Below, one piece after another: positions 55,055 to 64,000 of a stretch of DNA of 64,000 bases. Source of the stretch: Nelumbo lutea (taxonomy: Eukaryota > Streptophyta > Magnoliopsida > Proteales > Nelumbonaceae); NCBI GenBank assembly GCA_022828595.1, contig JAKGHH010000001.1, forward strand, positions 209,250,348 through 209,314,347, in the 5' to 3' direction. The position numbers and the translations under genes are program-made. How positions within the stretch are numbered: the stretch's first letter is position 1; every line of letters begins with the position of its first letter. The notes below the pieces were generated by a model. It was not told where the DNA came from. It did no database searches and saw only the letters and a program-made list of their open reading frames with translations.

Positions 55055-56800
55055 TGTTAAACAGTGTATGCCCTTACCTCCAATCAGAATGATGTACATT
55101 ATGACATTTAATGTAAATGAATAAAGTACATATTTGATTCATGTTATTATGGTGTGTTTCTGTGTAATACCATTAAACTTGACACATATGAGACTCGTGT
55201 TAGTTTACAATCTTCACATCTATTGGATAGATCTGCGGAGATTTATCCTGCCAAGGTTGACTTTGATGTGCTGCCAAGTTGGTTGGGGTGCCTTGTCTCA
55301 ACTGCCAGGGTGAGACCTGAGGTACATGCAGTGTGGATTTTCTTGAAACCCTAAACCGGACCAGAATTCCAGTATTGCCTTGGACCTTGCAGATAGATGG
55401 GCAAAGCTGGAATGTTACACCTGACCCCTAAACTCAATTATGATACTACACTAGGTGTCGGATTGGGCTATTTGATATGCCAATCAGTGAGATCCATAGA
55501 GGGAGTCAAAACCTGGGTATGTTGGGAAAATCCGAGAATTCATTTGAATGGGTGATCATAGTGACAGTCGGCCCCTTTGTCGGACAAAGTGAATGATCGA
55601 TGATGCACTCTCTGATGGAAACCTAAACTGCCAGCACTTGATTTCAACCGTTGAAATTTTTTTTGCAAAATATATTTATATAGAGATATACATACATATA
55701 TTATGGTTTCAAAATGTTTGCAAAAGGTTTTAATTCCCGGGATCCATGTGAGTAGAGAATGCAACATTGTACATTGCAACCGAGGGAGAGGTCCTCTCTT
55801 GTCGGGCAGTGTTTGATCATTATGGGCTGAGAGGTTAAGTGTAAGACCATTGAGGGTAATTCCTAATGGGCTAATCTTGCATCTGCTCACAATCCTTGGG
55901 TTTTATAAGGTGGCTTGACCCAATGACCATTTGGTGTAAATGTTGGGCCCATTAAGAGCCCATGGTGATGGACTCAGGGGTTCACTGTTTCCTACAGTGA
56001 ATTCGGTCAGGCCTTGTAACAGAAGTTGGGTTGAACCCTTGTGGTTGATGTGTAGATCAATGTTTGGGTCCAACGCCATACAAGGATAGCCAACTGGGCA
56101 GCAATTAGGAGGTTAAGTGAGCACATAGATTTAATGGGCCTAAAGCCCAATTCGTACTGGCTTAATAAGATTAATTAATTAGGAGCGGTTTTGGGATTTA
56201 GATCAGCAAATAGGATAAGGGATTATCCCTATCCACTCAGAGAATCCAGATTCAAATAAAGATTTGGATTAGGAAACTCCTAATTTGATTAGGAAACTCC
56301 TAATTTGGATTAGGAAACTCTTTATCTATAGATAAGATAAAGGATTATCCTTATCTCTTAAAGAGAGTCCAGATCCAAATACAAGATTTGGATTAGGAAA
56401 CTCCTAATGGGATTAGGAGATGCTTTCTTTAAAGGCTATAAATAGAGGAGCAGGGCGAACCTCCAAGGGACAATACTCAGTTCGCATATTACACAAAGAG
56501 AAGAATCTACAGTTTGACTGCTCCTGTCTTCTACTCTTTACTGCGCTTGCCGCCCCTGTCAGTTCGATCTCCACCTGTGGGAGTGATCAAAAAAGGTTCT
56601 TGATATTGCCTTTTAGTAGAAAAGGTAATCTGAAGTCGTCCTCACCAGCCCTCCATCATATTCTTGTTGAAGAATTCGGTTCTTGCTGAACCGTCCTGTT
56701 GATTCTGCTTCACCTCACACCGTGTCATCTTCGGTGGAAGCAGTCTTTGGTCTTCTCCTTGGGCGTGAACACCTCCATTGGGGGTTTACTATTACTCCGT
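55055..56800 (+). repeat. 3' LTR of copia C, ~1.75 kb, with promoter
   Basis: From TGTTAAACAGTG at 55055. U3 contains four or five copies of ATTAGGAAACTCCTAAT-like words (56266-56415), each nearly palindromic. A TATA box (GCTATAAATAG, 56436-56446) precedes the presumed transcript start. The end is uncertain: TATCAGG at ~56806 looks like a degenerate primer-binding site, which would put the end near 56800. The inverted copy lies at 62155-63911. Confidence 0.6.
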
Positions 56801-57000
56801 ATCAGGTATATCCCTCTACTCCCTTTTGCTTTCAGATCTGATCCAGTTTGGTTTCAAGATTGATCCTTGAAAATACAGTTTTCTAAAATAGGGAATGTGA
56901 TTCCCACATGGGAGAGAGAGAAACTTTTGAAATTTCGCCCAACCTTCCTGCAAGGTTCGGCCATCCATATGATGGATCTCTCATCCCTTCAATTACCACC
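55055..57000 (+). repeat. inverted repeat arm 1 (pairs with 62015-63911)
   Basis: Arm 1 covers the copia C 3' LTR and continues into an antisense L1 RNase H fragment (to about 57000). The reverse complement at 62015-63911 follows it with only scattered differences, roughly 90% identical by eye over the parts compared. Landmarks: TTGGATAGATCTG, GTTGGTTGGG, CACTAGGTGTCGGATTGGGC, GGGAATTAAAAC-type junction, TATAAATAGAGGAGC and CCCATGTGGGAATC. Confidence 0.88.
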
Positions 57001-57250
57001 TTTGAATCCCTTTCTAAGATTAAATTCTGCGTGTTCAGTTCTCTTGCTCTTCTAATCCCTTCTATCACCGCCATTACTTTTGCCCTCAAAGAATCACCAC
57101 CACCAAGTAGCCCTGAAAACATTGCAACTGCATTACTTCTCTCATCCCTATAACCCCCCCCCCACACACACACACCTGACTACCCTGAATTCCCCATACT
57201 ACTGCCATTAAAGTTCCCCTTTATGAAGCCTTCTTGTGGGGGTACCCACT
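56883..57250 (-). mobile_element. L1-type LINE RNase H fragment
   Basis: Minus strand: QEGFIKGNFNGSSMGNSG, then RDERSNAVAMFSGLLGGGDS, LRAKVMAVIEGIRRARELNT, LILERDSKVVIEGM and LAGRLGEISK. This is the RNase H domain at the end of plant L1 ORF2. A (CA)n microsatellite at 57164-57175 breaks it. The T run at 57272-57282 starts a separate antisense L1 3' end that continues to ~57365. Confidence 0.82.
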
Positions 57251-57364
57251 CCATGACCCTTAGGGACTTCATTTTTTTTTATCAATAACAGTAGATTCAT
57301 TAATTAAGAATAAAATTACAGAGGAGAGGAGCTAAAATATCTTAACTCCACAAAACAGTCAAGT

Positions 57365-60090
57365 CCTTCCATTAGGGACCCTTAGCTTTGGTTCCCAAGA
57401 AGAGAGAAGATATTCACTTGAGACTATAGACCAATCAGCTTGGTGAATAGTTTGTACAAAATTATTGTGAAAATGTTGTCTCTAAGGATTAGGCAGGTGC
57501 TCCCTTCTATAAAGCTCACAATTAATGAGCCTTTGTGAGGGGAAGGTAGATAATTGATCAGATTCTTATAGCTAATGAGAATGTGGAGAATCTTAAGAAA
57601 TCAAGAAAAATGGGGTTGGTTTACAAATTAGATCTTGAAAAAGCTTATGACTTGGTAGATTGGTCCTTCTTGTTAGAGGTGATGGTAAGTTTTGGGTTTG
57701 GGGATAGATGGTGCAAATGGGTGTTGAGGTGTGTTAGGACCTACCACTACTCTTTTCTAGTTAATGGGATAGTGGTGAATTTTTTTCCAGCTATGAAAGG
57801 TATAAGACAAGGAGACCCCCTTTCTCCTTTCCTATTTACTTTGATTGCAGAGGTCCTGGGGAGTTTGATCTCTAGAGCAGATGCTAGGAATTTAAGAAGA
57901 GGGTGGAGAGTACAAGGTAGGCAAGGAGGACATACCTCTAAATCGTTTGCAATTTACAGATGATATGATTTTATTCTGTGAAGGCGGGGATCAGAATTGG
58001 GTTAAGAATTTGAAACTTGTTATACAACTTTTTGAGCAATTTTCAAATCTGAAAGTTGACTTTGAGAAAGTTATATAGTGGGAGTCAATTTGGAGGAAAG
58101 GGAGATACTTGAATATGCAGACATTATGGAGTGTGTAGTGTCTAACTAGTCTTTGAATTACCTAGGTCTGCCTCTAGGGGACAATCCCCAAAAAGGAAGT
58201 TTTTGGGATCCAATAGTGGAGAGAGTTGAGAGGAGACTCGCTTCTTGGAAGAAGAATTACTTATCTCTTGGAGGAAGAATCACCCTAATTAGGTCTATGC
58301 TTGCTAACTTACTTGTTTATTATCTATTTATCTGTTGATTTTTAAGATTCCAACAGTAGTGGCTAGCAAGTTGGAAAAGCTAATGAGAGATTTCTGTGGG
58401 AACCGGGGGAGGAGAAAAAGGACCATAGCATTGGGTGGGAGGTAGTGAGTAGAGGTAACATATTTGCTAGTCTTGGCATTGGGAATATCAAGAAGAGGAA
58501 CTTGGCTCTCTTGGGGAAGTGGTTGTGGAGGTTCCCCATTGAGAAAGAGAAGTTGTGTGCTAAGATTGTAGCTAGTATCCGTGGGATTGCGGACAATGGA
58601 TGGGACTCTAAGATTCTGGCTAGGAGTACAAGAGCTTCACCTTGGAAGCAATTCAAGCTGTCCTGCCTCTGTTCTCTCCCTGGATCAAGTGTGATTTACA
58701 TTCAGGTAACATCATCAAATTTTGGGAATGGGTTTGGATTGGAGATTCCCCTTTGAAAGACCAATTTCCAACTTTATTTGCTATCTCTAATTTTAAAAAT
58801 GAACCTATCTCCACTTTCCTTGTACCTTCTAACTCGAATTCTGGGTTTGGGTGGAACTTGGGTTTGAGAAGAGCCATTAGGGACACAGAATTGGACAGTA
58901 CTTTAACTCTCTTGGGCATACTTGATGGTATTTTTTTTAGACCCCACACAATTAGTAGAATTTGGACCCCATCTCCCTCTAGTTCCTTCACTTGTGCCTC
59001 CTTTTTTAAGACACTCAACCAGTTGACCTTTCTCGCTTGTCTTTCCCTGTTAAGGAAGTCTGGTGTTAGTCTATCCCTCCTAAGGTTGGGAGTTTTTGTT
59101 GGGAAGAGTTTCTGGAAAGAATCAACACATGTGATTTGCTTCAAAGAAAGAGACCCAATAGATGTTTATCCCCCCTCATTGGTGTGTTCTCTATAAGGCT
59201 GATGGTGAGTCCGGTTACCACTTATGAATTTCCTGCCAATTTGCAAAAAGTATTTGGGAATGCTTTACTTCTTTGTTTGGGTGCAGTTGGAATCCCCCTC
59301 TGAATATGCAAAGCCTATTTACTTCTCCTTCATCATTCAACTGATCAATGAAAAGAGGAAAGGTTATGTGGAGATGTGTTAGAGCTGTTGTATGCTGGTC
59401 TATTTGGGAGGAAAGAAACTCCAGAATATTTTAGGCTGAAATCATTGGATCTGTTCAGACTTCTCAGTGGATGATCTGCTACGAAACTGGAAGGAAATTG
59501 CAAAATCAGTCCCACCTAAGATGAGTTCAAGTCCATCATGGAATCCTCCCCCTCATGGCTTCACCAAACTGAGTTTCGACGGTAGCACTTTGGGAAACCC
59601 AGGGCCTTCTTGCATTGGGGGAGTTCTAAGGAATGAACAAAGGAATATAATAGCCATGTTTTCTGCTCCTATTGGAGTGAAAAACTCCCTTAGGGCTGAC
59701 GTAATGGCAGCCGGAAGGGGTAAAAAGAGCAAGGGACCTGAATATCAATAAACTGGTCATAGAAGGTGATTCTGAAGTAGTAGTGGGCTGGTAAAAGGAA
59801 AGACAAGATTGGGCTCTGGAACTACAACAATGAGAAGAGGAAGTTTTAAGTGGTTGACTAAGGACATTGATGTAAAATGTATTTGGGTAAAGAGAAGTGC
59901 CAACTCCCTCACCAATGGTTTAGCTAGGCAAGGGGTGCATAGGGATTCTATTTTCTGGGCTCATCTGTAACTGGTTATTCTCTCCTTGGTTGTTTATTCT
60001 GATCCTATGGGGAGCTAAGATATTTTACCTCCCCTCCTTTGTATTTTAATCTCTTATATTAATTGTTTCCTGTCATTGGTCAAAAAAAAC
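57365..60090 (+). mobile_element. L1-type LINE, plus strand, 5'-truncated
   Basis: Begins within RT (ALVPKKREDI-like sequence near 57380) and runs through RNase H to a 3' end with AAAAAAAA at 60082-60089. It lies between the two arms of the 1.9-kb inverted repeat. The endonuclease and ORF1 are absent. Flanking target duplications were not found. Confidence 0.85.
57380..59970 (+). pseudogene. L1-type ORF2 (RT, zf-RVT, RNase H), broken
   Basis: RT: GLVYKLDLEKAYDLVDWSFL (first catalytic Asp), KGIRQGDPLSPFLFTLIAEV, then a frameshift before the YADD-type motif (LQFTDDMILFCEGG, ~57945-57985). Thumb: NYLGLPLGDNPQKGSFWDPI and SWKKNYLSLGGRITLIRSML. Next GNIKKRNLALLGKWLWRFPI and, after further shifts, the zf-RVT part (VCWSIWEERNSRIF at ~59390-59430). 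RNase H: FTKLSFDGSTLGNPGPSCIG (59560-59620), VIEGDSEVVVGW and KRSANSLTNGLARQGVHRD, ending near 59970. At least five frame breaks. Confidence 0.87.
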
Positions 60091-60599
60091 TAAACAATTA
60101 AGGCAGCAGAACAAGCAAAAGGTTTTCCCTGTGAAGAGGGGTAGAATATTTGGGCTAGAAACCATTTTGTTTTTATCTTGTTTTAACTCTCCATCATCTT
60201 CTTTCTTCACCATATAATAATAAAACCCCTGATCAGTTGCTAAATGAGAAAAAAAAGAAAGTGATAGGGAAGTGTTCATTTTTCTGTCTTGTGAGTGTTG
60301 CTGGGGGAAATAAATGCATGCATAAACAAAGCAGCAGAGAGCAGACCAAGAGAATATGTCTCTGGTAAGAATGGTCCCTGTATATATGTCAACTCAGAAC
60401 ATTTTAGAAGCCCCAACCAAACTCCTTTTTATTTCCCTTTCCTCATTTGCTTATGCAGAACACATGGCTAAACTATTGTTTATTGATAAATTGGGAGATG
60501 AGTCGTCGTCGTCGTTGTCATTAACCACATGGCATATGGGATCAGCTACATGAATCCTGTTTCACCATTCCATTCTGTTCAGCAGCATGACCATTGTTA

Positions 60600-60945
60600 A
60601 ATTTTGAGCATTTAAATCATTTTTTACCACTTCAACCCATGTCTGTTTTGGTCTGTCCCCAGCTATTCTAGCCCCTTAAACTGGTATTAGATCGTTTCTT
60701 CTTACAGGTGCTGAAGGTGGTCTTATCCGCACATGACAAAACAATCTTGGTCCATTTTCCCTCATTTTATCACCTATTGGAGCTACTCCTAGGTCCTTTC
60801 GGATGAATCCATTTCTAATTCTGTCCTTCCAAGTTTTCCCACTCATCCATCTCAACAACTGCATTTGTGCCACACTCATTTTTTGGGCATGTTTCTTGAC
60901 TGCTGCACACTCTGTTCCATACAGCATTTATTTCACTTTGGGAAA
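60600..60945 (-). mobile_element. RTE-type LINE C-terminal fragment
   Basis: Minus strand, open for 83 codons: MLYGTECAAVKKHAQKMSVA, QMQLLRWMSGKTWKDRIRNG, FIRKDLGVAPIGDKMRENGP and PPSAPVRRND. This is the conserved C-terminal segment of plant RTE reverse transcriptase proteins (RMLRWMxGxTxxDRIRN). 5'-truncated. Same family as 46318-47045 and 4800-5604. Confidence 0.82.
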
Positions 60946-61690
60946 CGGATAGCAGCTTATTTTACTGCATTTGATTCTACACAGATAGCATTTTCCCAAG
61001 ACAATACCTAAAATATGACAATAAATACTAAACTCTTCAAGATTAAATTTTGAATTTGAATAAAGCTTTTACCAACTCCAAGTCCCAGACTCTCAATTAA
61101 ACCCCCCCCCCCCCCATTATCATCAACAGTAATCAGCTTGCATGAATTTCAGAAATGAGAGACAGAGATCACTCCAAATGGTTTGAAGATGATGAAACAG
61201 TCTTGTTTAAACATCCTCATTTTTTTACAACATCTTGATGAAGAAATTGAATTTTATGATTATTTGCAATTTGATATAATTGGAACTATTTTTTAAGATA
61301 AAATACAAATTTTATTAAAAGAAAAAGAATTATATCAAACCAAAAGGGTGATAAGAAATCACCACACAGCTTCTACAACAAGGCCACAAAGACCTCAAAA
61401 ACAACAACCAGGAATGAATCCAGAAATTTCCAAGATAAAATCAGAGACAAATAAAAGCTAAACCAGAGCAACACCCTCAACCCATAGCTTTAACACTGCA
61501 CAAATTGGAATTATAACCAACTTTTCCCTGCTATAACCATCTTTTCCCTGAATTAGAGCATTCTGTTGGAAGGTATTTCATTTCCAAGCTCCCTTTACCA
61601 TCTTTTCTCTGAATTGGGTTCTTTCTTATGAAAAAACCTTGCATGGTTACACCTACTAATCTCCTATTTAGTATCCACTAATGATTGGGA
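60946..61690. other. no gene; simple tracts
   Basis: A C run at about 61102-61116. From ~61290 the words TAAAATACAAATTTTATTAAAAG suggest an antisense L1 3' end without recognisable coding part. Nothing else was seen. Confidence 0.5.
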
Positions 61691-61699
61691 ACACTTTCT

Positions 61700-62110
61700 T
61701 GCCCAATGTGGAGCTATGTGGACACCTCCCCAGAAAATGACACCTTGTTCTGACCTACTTTTTCTCTCCAAGAAGGAAAAGGGGGAATATTCTATGGACA
61801 AATACACGAGCAGCAATTCTTTGGACCATTTGGGAAGAACAGAACAGCAGGATAGTTTTCAGATAAAGCACAACTACGGGGTGCATAATGACTGCGTAAT
61901 AAAAATCAGAATCATTCACTGGATAAAGATTCTCTCCCAATGGCACCCTTTAAGACTGGTTCACAGTGGCATCCAATGTGGCCACCCCTACCATAGATAA
62001 TACTAAAATTAAATTTCGATGGCAGCACATGAAGGGATGAGAAATCCATCATATAAATGGCCGAACCCTGCAGGAAGGTTGGGCGAAATTTCAAAAATTT
62101 CTCTCTCTCC
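61700..62110 (+). mobile_element. L1-type LINE fragment (zf-RVT to RNase H)
   Basis: Plus strand: AILWTIWEEQNSRIVF (zinc-binding C-terminal part, ~61810-61860), then KLNFDGST (62008-62033) followed by a stop and EGMRNPSYKWPNPAGRLGEI. The middle of RNase H between these is deleted. The last part matches the antisense L1 piece at 56883-57000 in the other arm of the inverted repeat. Confidence 0.72.
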
Positions 62111-63911
62111 CATGTGGAAATCGCATTCCCTATTTTAGAAAACTGCATTTTCAATGATCAGTCTTGAAACCAAACCGGACCAGATCTAAAACCAAAAGGT
62201 AGGAGAGGGATATATCTGATACGGAGTAACAGTAACTCCCAACGAAAGTGTTCACACCCAAGGAGAAAACCAAAGACTCTCCCACTAAAGATGACACAGA
62301 ATAAGGTGGAGCAGAATCAGCAGGATGGCTCTTCAGCAAGAACCAAATTCTTCAGCAAGAATGTGATGGAGGGCTGGTGAGCATGACTTCAAATTACCTT
62401 TTCTACCAAAAAGTAATATCAAGAACCTTTCTTGATCACTCTCACTGGTGGAAATCGAACTGATAAGGGCAGCAAGAGCAGTAAAGAGCAGAAGACAGGA
62501 GCAGTCAAACTACAGATTCTTCTCTCTGTGTAATCTGCGAATTGAGTATTGTCTCTTGGAGGTTCGCCCCGCTCCTCTATTTATAGCCTTTAAAGAAAGC
62601 ATCTCCTAATCCCATTAGGAGTTTCCTAATCCAAATCTTGTATTTGGATCTGGACTCTCTTTAAGAGATAAGGATAATCTCTTATCTTATTTGCAGATAA
62701 AGATCAGCCTTCCTAATCAAATTAGGAATTTCCTAATCCAAATCTTTATTTGGATCTGGACTCTCTGAGTGGATAGGGATAATCCCTTATCCTACCTGCT
62801 GATCTAAATCCCAAAACCGCCCATAATTAATTAATCTTATTAAACCAATTCGAATTGGGTTTTAGGCCCATTAAGTCTATGTGCTCACTTAATTGCTGCC
62901 CAGTTGGCTATCCTTGTATGGCGTTGGACCCAAACATTGATCTACACATCAGCCACACGGGTTCAGCCCAGCTTCTGTTACAAGGCCTGGCCGAATTCAC
63001 TGTAGGAAACAATGAACCCCTGAACCCATCACCATGGGCTCTTAATGGGCCCAACATTTACACTAAATGGTCCTTAGGTCAAGCCACCTTATAAAAACCC
63101 AAGGACTGTGGGCAGATGCAAGATTAGCCCATCAGGTATTACCCTCAATGGTCTTACACTTAACCTCTCAGCCCATAGTGATCAAACATTGCCCGACAAG
63201 AAAGGACCTCTCCCTCGGCTGCAAGGTACAGTGTTGCACTCTCTACTCACATGGATCCCGGGAATTAAAACATTTTGCAAACATTTTGAAACCATAATAT
63301 ATGTATGTATATCTCTATATAAATATATTTTGCAAAACAAATTTCAACGGTTGAAATCGACTGCTGGCAGTTCAGGTTTCCATCAGAGAGAGTGCATCCC
63401 CGATCATTCACTTTGTCCGACAAAGGGGTTGATCCTGTCACTATGATCACCCATTCAGATGAATTCTCGGACCGTCCCAACATACCCAGGTTTTGACTCC
63501 CTCTATGGATCTCACTGATTGGCATATCAAAGACAGCCCAATCCGACACCTAGTGTAGTATCATAATCGAGTCTAGGGGTCAGGTGTAACATTCCAGTTT
63601 TGCCCATCTATCTCCAAGGTCCAGGGCAATACTGGAATTTTGGTCCGGTTCAGAGTTTCAAGAAAACTCACACTGCAAGTACCTCAAGTCTCACCCTGGC
63701 AGTTGAGACAAGCCAACCCAACCAACTTGGCGGCACATCAGTGTCAGCCTTGGCAAGATAATTCTCCCCAGATCTATCCAACAGATGTGAAGATTCTAAA
63801 CTAACACGAGTCTCATATGTGTCCAGTTTAAGGGTATTACACAAAAACACAACATTAAATGTCATAATGTACATCATTCTAATTGGAGCTAAGGGCATAC
63901 ACTGTCTAACA
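62015..63911 (-). repeat. inverted repeat arm 2 / LTR copy
   Basis: Read on the minus strand it begins TGTTAGACAGTGTATGCCC at 63911, exactly an LTR terminus, and follows arm 1 through the U3 repeats, a TATA box (GCTATAAATAG, minus strand near 62585) and into the L1 fragment. A short gap relative to arm 1 lies near 63858 (the AATGAATAAAGTACATATTTG part is missing). Beyond 63911 the sequence is unrelated to copia internal DNA. It may be a solo LTR plus flank or an inverted duplication. Confidence 0.85.
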
Positions 63912-64000
63912 GCACATTGAAAACCCAGGGCAGTCAGGAGTAGGTAGTGCCATCAAAAATCATGCAGACATTCTAGTTAGTTACTCAGATCCAATAGAAA

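Larger units (their letters stand above)
49723..56800 (+). mobile_element. Ty1/copia element C, defective
   Basis: A plus-strand copia element. Left LTR starts TGTTAGACAGTGTATGCCC at 49723; right LTR starts TGTTAAACAGTGTATGCCC at 55055, just after AAGTGGGAGC (polypurine tract). Between them are gag (51394-52400) and pol (52440-55030). The LTRs match for ~170 bp only, then differ completely. The 1.5-kb leader between 49890 and 51394 has no clear primer-binding site. It has lost integrase and RNase H catalytic parts and cannot move on its own. Confidence 0.8.

Noticed and set aside
61755..62339. Minus-strand frames over the L1 and LTR junction
   Set aside because: The L1 coding sense there is plus and the LTR is non-coding; these are shadow frames.

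Overview
The window is nuclear DNA of a flowering plant. The evidence is an intron-split plant cyclic nucleotide-gated channel gene with canonical GT-AG introns, Ty1/copia LTR elements, plant L1-type and RTE-type LINEs, an Au-type SINE, hAT-type MITEs and AT-rich intergenic DNA. I cannot fix the species. Only one host gene is supported; nearly everything else is transposable element (TE) in different states of decay, often nested.

Layout. 1-2670: the 3' part of a copia element (A), pol broken, with its 3' LTR. 4113-6857: the last two exons of a group II CNGC channel gene (CNGC5/6/9-like). Its intron holds RTE and L1 debris and a SINE-like piece, and a 62-bp tandem repeat lies in the 3' flank. 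The upstream exons are not here, so copia A and the MITE at 3741 probably lie in the preceding intron. 7257-17470: two copies of a 1.9-2.1 kb composite repeat, a dead copia gag, two arrays of ~240-bp repeats and two MITEs. 17645-23520: a hAT MITE with a perfect 8-bp target duplication, AT-rich DNA, and a 413-bp TRIM with ~60-bp LTRs and a GATAA target duplication.

24026-38124 is the most unusual region. It is a ~14 kb palindromic, foldback-like element whose arms mirror each other around ~27935. The centre is an inverted array of ~165-205 bp repeats. Both arms carry matching gene remnants, and two of the remnants on each arm look like double-stranded-RNA-binding (dsRBD-like) modules, one followed by a coiled coil. 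A third, related module sits near the right terminus. I recognise no transposase. A 5'-truncated copia (B) and a ~195-bp minisatellite have invaded the right arm.

41230-46017: a 4.8 kb L1-type LINE on the minus strand with recognisable target duplications and an ATGA overlap of ORF1 and ORF2. 46318-49720: RTE and L1 fragments, one with an Au SINE inserted. 49723-56800: a copia element (C) lacking integrase and RNase H catalytic parts, whose two LTRs match only over the first ~170 bp. The ~1.9 kb sequence from 55055 recurs inverted at 62015-63911. Between the two lie a plus-strand L1 (57365-60090) and an RTE fragment.

The CNGC gene would make a plasma-membrane or nuclear-envelope cation (Ca2+) channel subunit. 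The other coding sequences are remnants of TE replication proteins and do not form a host pathway. All calls come from reading the sequence; no alignment or database search was run, so identities and boundaries are approximate.
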